Below, piece after piece: positions 9,321 to 18,238 of a DNA stretch of 64,000 bases; the stretch's first letter is position 1, and every line of letters begins with the position of its first letter. The notes beneath the pieces are model-generated. The model had not been told where the DNA came from. It worked only from the letters and a program-made list of their open reading frames with translations, and ran no database searches. The translations under genes were made by a program, and so were the position numbers. This DNA is from Halococcus morrhuae DSM 1307 (lineage in GTDB: Archaea; Halobacteriota; Halobacteria; Halobacteriales; Halococcaceae): assembly GCF_000336695.1 (NCBI RefSeq), contig NZ_AOMC01000152.1, positions 121,882-185,881 of the forward strand. Reading direction: 5' to 3'.

Positions 9321-10052
9321 GTGAGTTCCACAGCCGAGACGCCGTCGGCCGACGACCGGGTGGTCCGACTCGCGGACGTACGGAAGACCTACGACCTCGG
9401 CGGCACGGTCGAGGCGCTCGCCGGCGTCTCGCTCGCGCTCGCTGCGGGCTCGTACACGGCGGTGATGGGGCCGAGCGGCTCCGGAAAGAGCACACTCCTC
9501 AATCTCGTCGGCGCACTCGACACACCGACCGAGGGCCGGGTCACGGTCGCCGGCCACGACGTCGGGAGGGATTCGGAGGCCGAACGCGCCGGGATCCGGG
9601 GAACGGAGATCGGCTTCGTCTTCCAGACGTTCAACCTCATGCCGCGCCTGGACGCGATCGAGAACGTCGCCCTCCCCCTCCTGTTCGACGACTGGCCACG
9701 CGAGCGCCGCCGCGAGCGCACCCGCGAACTTCTCTCACTCGTGGGACTCGGCGACCGTCGCGACCACCGCCCGAACGAACTCTCCGGAGGACAGCGCCAG
9801 CGTGTCGCCATCGCCAGAGCGCTCGCACCCGATCCTGCGGTCGTGCTCGCCGACGAACCGACCGGCAACATCGACACCGAGACCGGAGCGGAGATCATGG
9901 GGCTGCTCGACGACGTGAACGCCCGCGGCAACACCGTTCTCCTGGTGACTCACGAACGAACGATCGCCGAGCACGCAGACCGGATCGTTCACATCCGTGA
10001 TGGGCTCATCGAGTCGATCGAACAGCTCGACGGGGCGGGACGGAACGCGTAG
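9321..10052 (+). CDS. ABC transporter ATP-binding protein, LolD/MacB type
   Basis: The 243-residue ATPase has Walker A GPSGSGKSTLLNLVGALD, Q-loop VFQTFNLMPRL, signature LSGGQRQRVAIARAL, Walker B VVLADEPTGNID and H-loop LLVTHERTIAEH. The combination EPTGNID and the short length place it in the LolD/MacB/FtsE clade, which powers mechanotransmission rather than substrate import. The start is GTG 9321. The stop abuts the start of the permease gene without a gap, so the two form an operon and a transporter. Confidence 0.92.
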   Translation: MSSTAETPSADDRVVRLADVRKTYDLGGTVEALAGVSLALAAGSYTAVMGPSGSGKSTLLNLVGALDTPTEGRVTVAGHDVGRDSEAERAGIRGTEIGFVFQTFNLMPRLDAIENVALPLLFDDWPRERRRERTRELLSLVGLGDRRDHRPNELSGGQRQRVAIARALAPDPAVVLADEPTGNIDTETGAEIMGLLDDVNARGNTVLLVTHERTIAEHADRIVHIRDGLIESIEQLDGAGRNA

Positions 10053-11297
10053 ATGGACGCCAGCGAGACGCTGCGGATGGCCGGACGGTCGATCCGCTCG
10101 CACAAACTCCGCTCGGCGCTCACGGTGATCGGCGTGGTCATCGGGATCGCGTCGGTCGTGACCTTCGCCTCGGTCGGCGCGAGCGTCGAGGCCGACATCG
10201 TGAGCGAGGTCGGTTCGTCGAGCGCGAGCAACGTCTACGTGCTCCCGACGCCCGCCGGCGATGACGACGGCGGACCGGGCTTCGGCGGGGTCAGCCAGCC
10301 CGTGTTCACCGAACACGACATCGATCAGTTGGAGAACACACTGGGTGTGCGGCAGGTCCTACCGCGCGGAAACGTTCGCGTGAGCGCACTCACTCACGCC
10401 AACGACACGATTTCGAGAAACCAGATCACTGCCACGACGCCCGCCTCGTTCCCCCAGGACGCGATCGTCGACGGCCGGGCCTTTCGCTCGGGTGCTGAGG
10501 AGGCCGTCGTCAGCCGCTCGGCCAGACAGGCCTTCGAGGAGAACCTCTCGGTCGGCGATCGACTCTCGATCGAATCGGAGGACGGTAACGAGACGACCGT
10601 CGACGTCGTCGGCGTCGTCAACCGGACGGCCGGCCAGCTGCCCTTTGCCTCCTTCGCCGGCCAGCCGCGGTTCTACGTGCCGACCGACCCGTTCTACGAG
10701 CGCACCCTGGAAAGCCCGGCCGTCGGCGCGAGCCAGCGCGCCTATCCCCAGCTCACGGTCGTCGCCGACCCCGCACGGGTGAGCACCGTGAAGGGAAGCG
10801 TCCAGAACTATCTCGACGGGTCGGATGCTGCCGAACTGAAGCCCGAATCGGTCGAGCTGACGGCGCAGACGAGCGGCGACTTCGTCGAGGAGATCCAGAA
10901 GATCGTCGGCCAGGTCACGCGGTTCGTCACGGCGATCGCGGTGATCGCGCTCGTCGTCGCCGCCATCGGCATCGCCAACATCATGCTCGTCAGCGTCGCC
11001 GAGCGCACCCGCGAGATCGGGATCATGAAAGCCGTCGGCGCGCGCAACCGCGACGTGATGGGACTCTTTCTCGCCGAGGCCACGATTCTGGGCGCTGTGG
11101 GGGCCGTCGTCGGACTCCCGCTCGGGATCGCGGTGAGCTACGGCGCGACGATCTACGCCGAGGTAGCGTTCACGCCGGCCTACGGCTGGTTCGCGATCGC
11201 CGTGGCCGTTGGGATCCTCGTCGGCGTCGTCGCTGGCCTCTATCCGGCGTGGCGCGCGGCACGCGTCGATCCGATCGACGCGCTTCGCTACGAGTAA
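10053..11297 (+). CDS. ABC transporter permease, MacB/FtsX family
   Basis: The 414-residue permease has the four-helix MacB layout. There is one N-terminal helix (about 17-38, LRSALTVIGVVIGIASVVTF), a large extracytoplasmic MacB_PCD domain (about 45-275), and three C-terminal helices in the FtsX domain (about 290-312, 335-362 and 370-395). The coupling segment SVAERTREIGIMKAVGARNRDVMGLFLAEA and the ending YPAWRAARVDPIDALRYE are standard. The ATG follows the ATPase stop directly. In bacteria such systems export macrolides, peptides or lipoproteins. The LolA-like neighbour suggests lipid or lipoprotein handling, but this is inferred from position only. The stop touches the stop of the converging next gene. 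Confidence 0.9.
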   Translation: MDASETLRMAGRSIRSHKLRSALTVIGVVIGIASVVTFASVGASVEADIVSEVGSSSASNVYVLPTPAGDDDGGPGFGGVSQPVFTEHDIDQLENTLGVRQVLPRGNVRVSALTHANDTISRNQITATTPASFPQDAIVDGRAFRSGAEEAVVSRSARQAFEENLSVGDRLSIESEDGNETTVDVVGVVNRTAGQLPFASFAGQPRFYVPTDPFYERTLESPAVGASQRAYPQLTVVADPARVSTVKGSVQNYLDGSDAAELKPESVELTAQTSGDFVEEIQKIVGQVTRFVTAIAVIALVVAAIGIANIMLVSVAERTREIGIMKAVGARNRDVMGLFLAEATILGAVGAVVGLPLGIAVSYGATIYAEVAFTPAYGWFAIAVAVGILVGVVAGLYPAWRAARVDPIDALRYE

Positions 11298-11666
11298 TCA
11301 GGGATCGTTTTTGTGGTACTCGACCGGGACGACGTCCTCGTCGCCCTCGTGGTCGGCGTTCAGATCGACCTCGTCTTTCAGTTCCGGACGCACCTCGGAG
11401 CCGAGACGTTCGGCGAGTTTCTCGATCTCTTCGTCGTCGAGTTCCGCGTCGGGATCGGGCAGGTCGAGGTCGCCGACGAACCGCTCGGGCCGCAGCGCGA
11501 CGCCCGATTCGGGCTGTGTGAATGCGTCGTCGTAGATGACCATCTCCGTCTCGCCGTCCGGCGTGACGCGGATCGCTGGCTCGCCGGGAATCGAATCGAC
11601 GTACTTCTGCTGGAGCGCCGTGACGACCAGATCCGGGTCGAGGACGACGCGTTCGATCTCGGTCAT
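11298..11666 (-). CDS. Conserved haloarchaeal acidic protein (DUF5800-like)
   Basis: The 122-residue acidic soluble protein starts MTEIERVVLDPDLVVTALQQ and contains GETEMVIYDDAFTQPESGV and a charged C-terminal half (DAELDDEEIEKLAERLGSE). It resembles small uncharacterised haloarchaeal proteins; no catalytic or nucleic-acid-binding motif is evident. It converges with the ABC permease with zero intergenic bases. Function unknown. Confidence 0.65.
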   Translation of the reverse strand: MTEIERVVLDPDLVVTALQQKYVDSIPGEPAIRVTPDGETEMVIYDDAFTQPESGVALRPERFVGDLDLPDPDAELDDEEIEKLAERLGSEVRPELKDEVDLNADHEGDEDVVPVEYHKNDP

Positions 11667-11718
11667 GGCGTCCCCGTTTCTCGCTCCTGATTTATGTCGT
11701 CACCGGCCGCGGCCCGAC

Positions 11719-12930
11719 CTACCGCCCGAGTTCAGCGTGCGCGCTGGAGAGATGCCGGGAGGCGAGCGCCCCCATGAGGGACAGTTCGCCCGCGAGCGCG
11801 CCCGCAGCGATCACCTCGGCGAGACGGTCGGCGTTCGCACCCGGCGGGTCGCCGCTGCCGCGCAGGCCGAGCACGGAGAGTCCCTCGGACTGGGTCGGCA
11901 GTTTCGTCCCGCCGCCCACGGTGCCGACCTCCAGGCTCGCGAGCGAGACGCTCGCGTACAGTTCGTCCTCGCGGGCCTCGACGGTCGTGATGGCGTTCGC
12001 CCCCTCGACGACCTGCGCGGCGTCCTGGCCGGTCGCCAGGAACGCGGCGGCGACGACGTTCGCGGCGTGGGCGTTGAAGCCCAGACTCCCCGCCTTGGCC
12101 GATCCAATGAGGTTCTTCCTGGTGTTGAGTTCCGTGATCGCCTCGGGAGTGGCGTGCAGGTGCTCCTCGACGACGTCGTTCGGAATTCGGACGTCGGCAG
12201 TCACGCTCCTACCCCGCCCTTCGACGGCGTTGATCGCGGCGGGTTTCTTGTCGGTACAGAGGTTTCCGGAGAGCGCGACGAGCTCGGCGGTCGTCTCGCT
12301 CTCGACGACCTCACAGGCCTCGCCGGTGGCGATCGTCGCCATGTTCATCCCCATCGCGTCCTTCGTGTCGTAGCCGAATCGGAGGAAGACCGAGTCGCCG
12401 ACCGCGTAGGGCGTGACGTCGACGAGTTCGCCGTGGCTCGTCGTCGATTCGGCGGCGTTGGCGAGCGCGTCGCGGTTGTCGCGCACCCACTCGACGACCG
12501 CCTCGGCCTCGACGATGTCGGTCACTCGAAAGACCGGTGCGCGCGTCATCGCCCGCTTGGTGACTCTGGCGTTCGCACCGTCGGCCGCCCGGAGCACCGC
12601 ACAGCCGCGGTTGACCGAGGCGACGAGCGCGCCCTCGGTGGTCGCGAGCGGGAGGTATTTCTCGCTGTCCGCGCGCTCGCCAGCGACCGGTAGCGGGCCG
12701 GCGACGCCGAGCGGGATCTGTACCGTGCCGATCATGTTCTCGATGTTCGGCTCGGCGTCGGCGGCGTCGATGGCGTACTCGCCGACCGTATCGAGGGTCG
12801 TTCCCGCGTCGTCCGCCACCAGTTGCCGGCGTGCGGTGGCGGCGGTGTCGGCATCGGCGTGCGCTTCCAGTTCGTGCAGGGCGATCTCGCCGTCCCTGAC
12901 GCGGTCGACGAGCTCCGCGGCGTCGCTCAT
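11719..12930 (-). CDS. hmgA: 3-hydroxy-3-methylglutaryl-CoA reductase, class I
   Basis: The 403-residue NADPH-dependent enzyme makes mevalonate, the committed precursor of archaeal isoprenoid lipids, and is the target of statins. Class I blocks: ENMIGTVQIPLGVAGPLPV (about 60-78), TTEGALVASVNRGCAVL with the catalytic glutamate, DAMGMNMATIATGEACE (cofactor site), DKKPAAINAVEGRGRSV with the catalytic lysine, and GTVGGGTKLPTQSEGL near the C-terminus. The start ATG 12930 gives the normal haloarchaeal length. The gene diverges from the amidohydrolase across 79 bp, which must hold both promoters. Confidence 0.96.
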   Translation of the reverse strand: MSDAAELVDRVRDGEIALHELEAHADADTAATARRQLVADDAGTTLDTVGEYAIDAADAEPNIENMIGTVQIPLGVAGPLPVAGERADSEKYLPLATTEGALVASVNRGCAVLRAADGANARVTKRAMTRAPVFRVTDIVEAEAVVEWVRDNRDALANAAESTTSHGELVDVTPYAVGDSVFLRFGYDTKDAMGMNMATIATGEACEVVESETTAELVALSGNLCTDKKPAAINAVEGRGRSVTADVRIPNDVVEEHLHATPEAITELNTRKNLIGSAKAGSLGFNAHAANVVAAAFLATGQDAAQVVEGANAITTVEAREDELYASVSLASLEVGTVGGGTKLPTQSEGLSVLGLRGSGDPPGANADRLAEVIAAGALAGELSLMGALASRHLSSAHAELGR

Positions 12931-13009
12931 GGCTCACCCCTCGGCTGGACGGTTCTAACCAGTTCCGCTATCCCGAAGCGTTTTCGCGCCCGCCGTGCCT
13001 CCCAAAACC

Positions 13010-14539
13010 ATGACCGACCCTGCCGATCTCGTGCTCACGAACGCGGAGATCCACACGCTCGCCACCCCCGACACGACCGCCGAGGCGCTCGCGGTGCGCG
13101 ACGGCGAGATCGTCCGCGTGGACTCGGCCTACGAGATCGACTTCCTCGACGGCGTCGATACGACCACGATCGACCTCGACGGCCGTGTCCTCCTTCCGGG
13201 ATTCATCGACGCCCACACCCACATGACGGCGGTCGGCAAGCGTCTCGTCCACACCGATCTCGCGGACGCCGATTCCCGCGATGAAGCGGTCTCGCTGCTC
13301 GCCGAGCGCGCCGACGCGACCGATCGCGAGTGGATCCTCGGCTACGGCTACGACGAGAGCGACTGGGGGAGTTCACGCTATCTCGATCGGCCGGATTTGG
13401 ACGACGTGAGCACCGATCGGCCGGTGGTGGCGTTCCGCGAGGACATGCACACCGCCGGTGTTAACAGTGTCGTCCTGGACCGACTCGGAAGACGACTGCC
13501 CGACGGGGATGTCCGAATCGAGAACGGCGATCCCACGGGCGTGATCGTCGAGGATGCGCTCGGCCCAGTCCGTGACGCCATCGCTCCCGATCGAGCGGAG
13601 ACGCGCGAACTGCTGCTCGCAGCCCAGGAATACGCCAACGAACGCGGCGTCACGGGGGTGCATGACATGGTTCGGCAGTCACACGCACCGCGGGCCTACC
13701 GCGATCTCGATCTGGAGGACGAACTCGCCGTGCGCGTGCGCCTCAACTACTGGTCGGATCACCTCGACGCGCTCGGCGAGGTCGGACTGGCGACCGATCA
13801 CGGCAGCGAGTTCGTCCGCACGGGCGCGATCAAGACGTTCACCGACGGCAGCTTCGGCGGCCGGACGGCGAAACTCGCCGAACCATACGCCGACGCGCCC
13901 GACACGACGGGCCAGTGGGTCGTCCCGCCCACCGATCTCGACGATCTCACCGAGCGCGTCGACGACGCCGGTTTCCAGATGACCGCCCACGCCATCGGCG
14001 ACGCGGCCATCGACGCCGTACTCGACGCCTACGAACGGATCGACGCCGACGAGGCGCGCCACCGCATCGAACACCTCGAACTCCCCTCGGAGAAGGCGAT
14101 CGAACGCCTCGCCGAGCTGGGTGCCGTCGCGTCGGTCCAGCCGAACTTCCTGAAATGGGCCGGTGAGGATGGCCTCTACGACGCCCGCCTCGGCACCGAG
14201 CGGCGGGCGCGCTCGAATCCCATTCGGGACCTGCTCGACGCCGGCATCCCCCTCGCCTTCGGCAGCGACTGCATGCCGCTCGACCCGCTGTTCGGCATCG
14301 AGCAGGTCGTCGCCGCGCCGGACGAGCGCCAGCGCCTCACCGTGACCGAGGCGTTGCGCGCGTACACCGCGGGTGCCGCGTACGCCGGCTTCGACGAGGA
14401 GCGGCTTGGAACGATCGAACCGGGCAGGAGGGCCGACTTCGTCGTTCTCGATCGCTCGCCGTGGGAAGCTTCGGACATCGCGGCCATCGACGTGGCGATG
14501 ACGGTCGTCGACGGTGCGATCGTTCACGACGCGCGCTGA
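13010..14539 (+). CDS. YtcJ-like metal-dependent amidohydrolase
   Basis: The 509-residue protein belongs to the amidohydrolase_3 (YtcJ-like) group. The N-terminal composite domain starts DLVLTNAEIHTLATPDTTAE, and the first metal site is GFIDAHTHMTAVGK. A further site lies at MTAHAIGDAAIDAVLDAYE, the segment HRIEHLELPSEKAIERLAEL is a conserved barrel strand, and the late aspartate site is FGSDCMPLDPLFGIEQ. The C-terminal GTIEPGRRADFVVLDRSPWE closes the beta-sandwich. Substrates of this subfamily are mostly unknown (formamides, hydantoins and others), so none is assigned. The start is ATG 13010; the GTG five codons upstream is less likely. Confidence 0.88.
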   Translation: MTDPADLVLTNAEIHTLATPDTTAEALAVRDGEIVRVDSAYEIDFLDGVDTTTIDLDGRVLLPGFIDAHTHMTAVGKRLVHTDLADADSRDEAVSLLAERADATDREWILGYGYDESDWGSSRYLDRPDLDDVSTDRPVVAFREDMHTAGVNSVVLDRLGRRLPDGDVRIENGDPTGVIVEDALGPVRDAIAPDRAETRELLLAAQEYANERGVTGVHDMVRQSHAPRAYRDLDLEDELAVRVRLNYWSDHLDALGEVGLATDHGSEFVRTGAIKTFTDGSFGGRTAKLAEPYADAPDTTGQWVVPPTDLDDLTERVDDAGFQMTAHAIGDAAIDAVLDAYERIDADEARHRIEHLELPSEKAIERLAELGAVASVQPNFLKWAGEDGLYDARLGTERRARSNPIRDLLDAGIPLAFGSDCMPLDPLFGIEQVVAAPDERQRLTVTEALRAYTAGAAYAGFDEERLGTIEPGRRADFVVLDRSPWEASDIAAIDVAMTVVDGAIVHDAR

Positions 14540-14590
14540 TCGTCGATCGCCGGTCATCGATTATCGATTAACTAACTATTTTCGATTGTG

Positions 14591-14679
14591 TGTCCTGCCG
14601 GACAGTCAAAAGTATGCTGAACGCTGTTTGAAGTGAAAATCTTTTCAAAGACGGGTACTGGTGGCTAGCGCTGACGGAG
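14591..14679 (+). promoter_or_regulatory. nadABC upstream region with two dyads
   Basis: The 150 bp before nadA holds two inverted repeats: TGTCC-4-GGACA at 14591-14604 and TGAAAA-2-TTTTCA at 14634-14647. Between them is an A/T-rich AAAAGTAT (14608-14615) that could be the TATA box, giving a leader of about 50 nt. GGAG at 14676-14679, ten bases before the ATG, is a possible ribosome-binding site, less usual in this mostly leaderless genome. The dyads are candidate operators. No regulator gene lies nearby. Confidence 0.4.
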
Positions 14680-14689
14680 AACGGGAACC

Positions 14690-15823
14690 ATGCCAGAACT
14701 CGAAACCACATCCCTCGAAACAGAACTCAGCCTCTTCAAATATGACAATCTGGAGCGGCTGCCGTCACAGTACCGCGATCTTGCCGAATCCGAGCGCTCG
14801 AAACGGATCGCCGCGGCCCGCGACGAGCTCGGCGACGACGTGCTGGTGCTCGGTCACAACTATCAGCGCCGGGAGATCGTCGAGCACGCCGATTTCATCG
14901 GCGATTCCTACGCGCTCTCGCAGCGCGCCGCCGAATCGGATGCCGACTACGTCGTCTTCTGTGGCGTGACCTTCATGGCCGAGTCCGCGGACATCATCAC
15001 CGACGACGACCAGACCGTGTTGCTCCCGTCGATGGAGGCGTCGTGCCCGATGGCCGGAATGGCCGAGGCGCTCCAGGTCGACGCCGCGTGGGCCGAGATC
15101 ACCGCGGCCGCGCCCGACGAGACAATTATCCCGGTGACGTACATGAACTCATATGCCGACCTGAAGGCGTTCTGCGCCGATCAGGGCGGGCTGGTCTGTA
15201 CCTCCTCGAACGCCCACCGCGCCTTCGAGTGGGCCTTCGAGCGCGGCGACAAAGTGCTCTTCCTCCCGGACAAACACCTCGGCGAGAACACCGCCCACAG
15301 ACTCGGGATGGCGGACGACACGGCCGTCTGGGACCCGTGGGACCCCGAAGGAAAGGACGCCGACGAAGTAGCCGACGCCGACATCGTGCTCTGGGAGGGG
15401 TACTGCCAGGTTCACGAGCGATTCCGCAAAGACCACGTCACACAGGTCCGCGACGAGCATCCCGACGCGAACGTGGTCGTCCATCCCGAGTGCCGGCGCG
15501 GGGTGGTCGAGGCCGCCGACGTGGTGGGCTCGACGAGTACGATCACCGACACGGTGGCCGACGCCGACGCGGGCGAGACGTGGGCCATCGGCACCGAGAT
15601 CCACCTCGCGAACCACCTCGCACGGTGGCATCCCGCGGTCGAGGTGATCCCGCTCTGTGGCGACGCGTGCATGGACTGCAACGCGATGCGCCAGATCGAC
15701 CCCAACTACCTGACGTGGGTGCTCGACGGGCTCCGCGAGGGCCAGGAGCGAAACGTCATCGAGGTCGCTCCCGGGGAGAAAGAGCGCGCCGCCGTGGCGC
15801 TCGATAGGATGCTGGAGATCTGA
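14690..15823 (+). CDS. nadA: Quinolinate synthase A
   Basis: The 377-residue [4Fe-4S] enzyme condenses iminoaspartate with dihydroxyacetone phosphate to quinolinate. It shows the three-fold repeated NadA architecture: LVLGHNYQRREIVEHADFIG with YVVFCGVTFMAESADIIT, then LVCTSSNAHRAFEWAF with VLFLPDKHLGENTA, then VVHPECRRGVV and CGDACMDCNAMRQIDP. Cysteines in the CGV, VCTSS and CMDCN segments are the expected cluster ligands. The first gene of nadA-nadB-nadC; one base separates it from nadB. Confidence 0.96.
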   Translation: MPELETTSLETELSLFKYDNLERLPSQYRDLAESERSKRIAAARDELGDDVLVLGHNYQRREIVEHADFIGDSYALSQRAAESDADYVVFCGVTFMAESADIITDDDQTVLLPSMEASCPMAGMAEALQVDAAWAEITAAAPDETIIPVTYMNSYADLKAFCADQGGLVCTSSNAHRAFEWAFERGDKVLFLPDKHLGENTAHRLGMADDTAVWDPWDPEGKDADEVADADIVLWEGYCQVHERFRKDHVTQVRDEHPDANVVVHPECRRGVVEAADVVGSTSTITDTVADADAGETWAIGTEIHLANHLARWHPAVEVIPLCGDACMDCNAMRQIDPNYLTWVLDGLREGQERNVIEVAPGEKERAAVALDRMLEI

Positions 15824-15824
15824 G

Positions 15825-17348
15825 ATGGCTGACGAATCCGATCCGACGACGGCCGACGTGCTGGTGGTCGGCAGCGGCGTCGCGGGCTGTGCGGCGGCGC
15901 TCGGGGCGGCGCGTGCGGGCAAGGACGTGCTGGTGGCGACGAAGGCCGAACGGCCGAAGGACGCGACGAGCTGGTGGGCGCAGGGCGGCGTCGCCGTCTC
16001 GCGGAGTGATGCCGAGGGGTTCAAACAGGATATCATCGCGGCGAGCGACGACACGGCCGACCCCGACGCGGTCGACGTCTTGGTCGAGAACGCGAACGAG
16101 GCAGTGCGCGACGTGCTGATCGAGACGCTCGACGTGCCGTTCGACACCACCGGAGACGATCCCGACGCGTTCGACTACGGCCGGGAGGCCGCCCACGGCG
16201 AGCGCCGTATCCTCCACGTGAACGCGAGCACCGGCCGGCACGTCCTCGGTCCCTTCCTCTCCCATCTCGACGACCACCCGAACGTCACCCTCCGTGAGGA
16301 CACCGCGGCGCTCGATCTCCTCACGCGCGAGGGCCGCGTCCACGGCGCGCTCTGCGAACACGATGGCGATTGCGAGCCGATCTACGCCGGATCGACCGTG
16401 CTCGCGACGGGCGGTATCGGCGCGCTCTACGGACGATCGACCAATCCCAGCGGGGCGACCGGCGACGGGATCGCGATGGGCGCGCTCGCCGGCGCGGACG
16501 TGGCGGACATGGAGTACGTCCAGTTCCATCCGACGGTCTACGCCGGCGACGAGCCATTCCTGTTGAGCGAGGCGCTCCGCGGTGAGGGTGCGGTCCTGAG
16601 AAACGCCGACGGGGGACGGTTCATGCCCGAGCACCATCCCGACGCCGAGCTCGCACCGCGCGACGTGGTCGCCCGCGCCGTCGCTGCCGAACGCGAGCGG
16701 ACGGGCGAAGTTCTGCTCGACGTTTCGCCGCTCGATTTCGAAACCGAATTTCCGGATCTCGCGGCGAACTGCGACGAGCGCGACGTCGACTACCGAACGG
16801 GGATCCCGGTCGCGCCGGCCGAGCACTTTCTCTGTGGCGGCATCACGGTCGACTCCCGTGGGCGGACGAGCCTCGACCGACTGTTCGCCGTCGGTGAGTG
16901 CTCCCGAACGGGCATCCACGGGGCGAACCGGCTGGCCTCGACGAGCCTGCTCGAAGGGCTGGTCTGGGGGCTGCGCGCCGGACGGACCGCCGCCGCGAGC
17001 GGGACCGACCCCGAGATCGTCGATGCGCCCGACCTGCGCGATAGCGATCCCGCGCTTCCGGCGGCGTTCGCGGCGGAGAAGTTCACCCGCCTTCGTGAGG
17101 TGATAGACGAATTCGTCGGTCTCTCTCGGACCCCCGATGGGCTCCGCCGAGCGAGCGCGGCCATCCGGCGGCTCAAGGGCGAGGTCGATGCCTACGTCCG
17201 CACCCGTACCTCGCGTGAGCTCTACGAACTCCGTGCGGCGACCGTGACGGCGCTGCTGATCGTCCGGGCCGCACGCGAGAACACCGATTCCCGTGGCTGT
17301 CATCATCTCGTCGACACTGCCGACGAACCCGAGGTCCATGCCGATTGA
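15825..17348 (+). CDS. nadB: L-aspartate oxidase
   Basis: The 507-residue flavoprotein oxidises L-aspartate to iminoaspartate, the substrate of NadA. The FAD-binding motif is VVGSGVAGCAAALGAARAGK (about 13-32), followed by SWWAQGGVAVS. The succinate-dehydrogenase-like active site is seen in EYVQFHPTVYAGDEPFLLSE and EHFLCGGITVDSRGRTSLD, and the flavin-proximal GECSRTGIHGANRLASTSLL. The C-terminal helical domain (RELYELRAATVTALLIVRAA) ends in RENTDSRGCHH, where the family contacts substrate. Overlaps the nadC start by 11 bases. Confidence 0.96.
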   Translation: MADESDPTTADVLVVGSGVAGCAAALGAARAGKDVLVATKAERPKDATSWWAQGGVAVSRSDAEGFKQDIIAASDDTADPDAVDVLVENANEAVRDVLIETLDVPFDTTGDDPDAFDYGREAAHGERRILHVNASTGRHVLGPFLSHLDDHPNVTLREDTAALDLLTREGRVHGALCEHDGDCEPIYAGSTVLATGGIGALYGRSTNPSGATGDGIAMGALAGADVADMEYVQFHPTVYAGDEPFLLSEALRGEGAVLRNADGGRFMPEHHPDAELAPRDVVARAVAAERERTGEVLLDVSPLDFETEFPDLAANCDERDVDYRTGIPVAPAEHFLCGGITVDSRGRTSLDRLFAVGECSRTGIHGANRLASTSLLEGLVWGLRAGRTAAASGTDPEIVDAPDLRDSDPALPAAFAAEKFTRLREVIDEFVGLSRTPDGLRRASAAIRRLKGEVDAYVRTRTSRELYELRAATVTALLIVRAARENTDSRGCHHLVDTADEPEVHAD

Positions 17349-18198
17349 TCGCAGCCGCATCGAGCGCTGGCTGCGCGAGGATCTCAGCCATCACGACGTG
17401 ACAAACCACGTCCCGGGCGAGACCGCTGGGAGATTGGTCGTCACGGAGGACGGCGTCGCCGCGGGCATCGAAACGGCCGCGGCCGTCTTCGACCATCTCG
17501 GCGTCGAGACGGAGACGCTTGTCGACACTGGCGAACGTGTCGAGGCGGGCCAGCGAGTGCTGGCGGTTGACGGGCCAGCACGGGAAATCCTCCGCGGCGA
17601 GCGCGTCGCGGTCAACGTCGCGGGCCACGCCTCGGGGATCGCGACCCGAACGCATGCGGCCGTCGACGCTGCCCGCGAGGCAAGCGAGGCTCGACGAGTT
17701 GTGGACGATGGAACGGCGAACAGCCGGGAGATCGGCGACGGGGTACGGATCGCCGGCACGCGCAAGACGACGCCCGGTCTCAGAGGGATCGAAAAGCGCG
17801 CCATCGTCGCGGGCGGCGGCGACACGCACCGCCTCGACTGCTCGCAGATGGTGATGGTGAAGGAGAATCACATCGCCGAGATGGGCTTCGAGAGCGCCAT
17901 CGCACACTTCCGCGAGCGCGCGTCGTTCGCCACGAAGATCGAAGTCGAGGTCGAACGCCCCGCGGACGGTCGCCGGGCCGCAGATGCCGGCGCTGACATC
18001 GTTCTCTTCGATAACCTCGCACCGGACGCGGTCGCCGAGGGTGTCGCGAAACTGCCCGACGACACGCTCGCGGAGGCCAGCGGCGGCATCACGATCGAAA
18101 CGGTGCCCGAGTACGCTGCTACCGGCGTCGACGTCATTTCACTGGGCTCGCTCACCCACTCGGCCCCGGCGCTCGATTACTCGTTTCGGACGGGCTGA
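17338..18198 (+). CDS. nadC: Nicotinate-nucleotide pyrophosphorylase (carboxylating)
   Basis: The 286-residue enzyme converts quinolinate and PRPP to nicotinate mononucleotide, the last step before the NAD-shared pathway. Landmarks: WLREDLSHHDVTNHVPGE (N-terminal), GERVAVNVAGHASGIATRTH, IAGTRKTTPGLRGIEKRAIV with the PRPP/quinolinate arginine-lysine set, HRLDCSQMVMVKENHI, KIEVEVERPADGR, and the closing ASGGITIETVPEYAATGVDVIS. The start at ATG 17338 overlaps the nadB stop by 11 bases, fitting coupled translation and the normal NadC length. The stop lies in the left arm of a dyad shared with the converging gpmI gene. Confidence 0.96.
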   Translation: MPIDRSRIERWLREDLSHHDVTNHVPGETAGRLVVTEDGVAAGIETAAAVFDHLGVETETLVDTGERVEAGQRVLAVDGPAREILRGERVAVNVAGHASGIATRTHAAVDAAREASEARRVVDDGTANSREIGDGVRIAGTRKTTPGLRGIEKRAIVAGGGDTHRLDCSQMVMVKENHIAEMGFESAIAHFRERASFATKIEVEVERPADGRRAADAGADIVLFDNLAPDAVAEGVAKLPDDTLAEASGGITIETVPEYAATGVDVISLGSLTHSAPALDYSFRTG

Positions 18199-18238
18199 GG
18201 CCGTTTCTCTCGCTGAGCGAGAGCAGGACGGGCCTCAG
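18195..18238. terminator. Nested dyad between convergent nadC and gpmI
   Basis: The outer arms CTGAGGCC (18195-18202) and GGCCTCAG (18231-18238) are perfect complements. Each contains the stop codon of one gene: TGA of nadC on the plus strand and TGA of gpmI on the minus strand. Inside is a second dyad, CTCTCGCT-G-AGCGAGAG (18207-18223). The symmetry suits a bidirectional 3'-end signal or RNA-stabilising hairpin. No long T tract follows. Confidence 0.5.

Noticed and set aside
15756-17360. A 534-codon open frame antisense to nadB
   Set aside because: nadB is complete on the other strand and in a clear operon; the antisense product has no recognisable domain.
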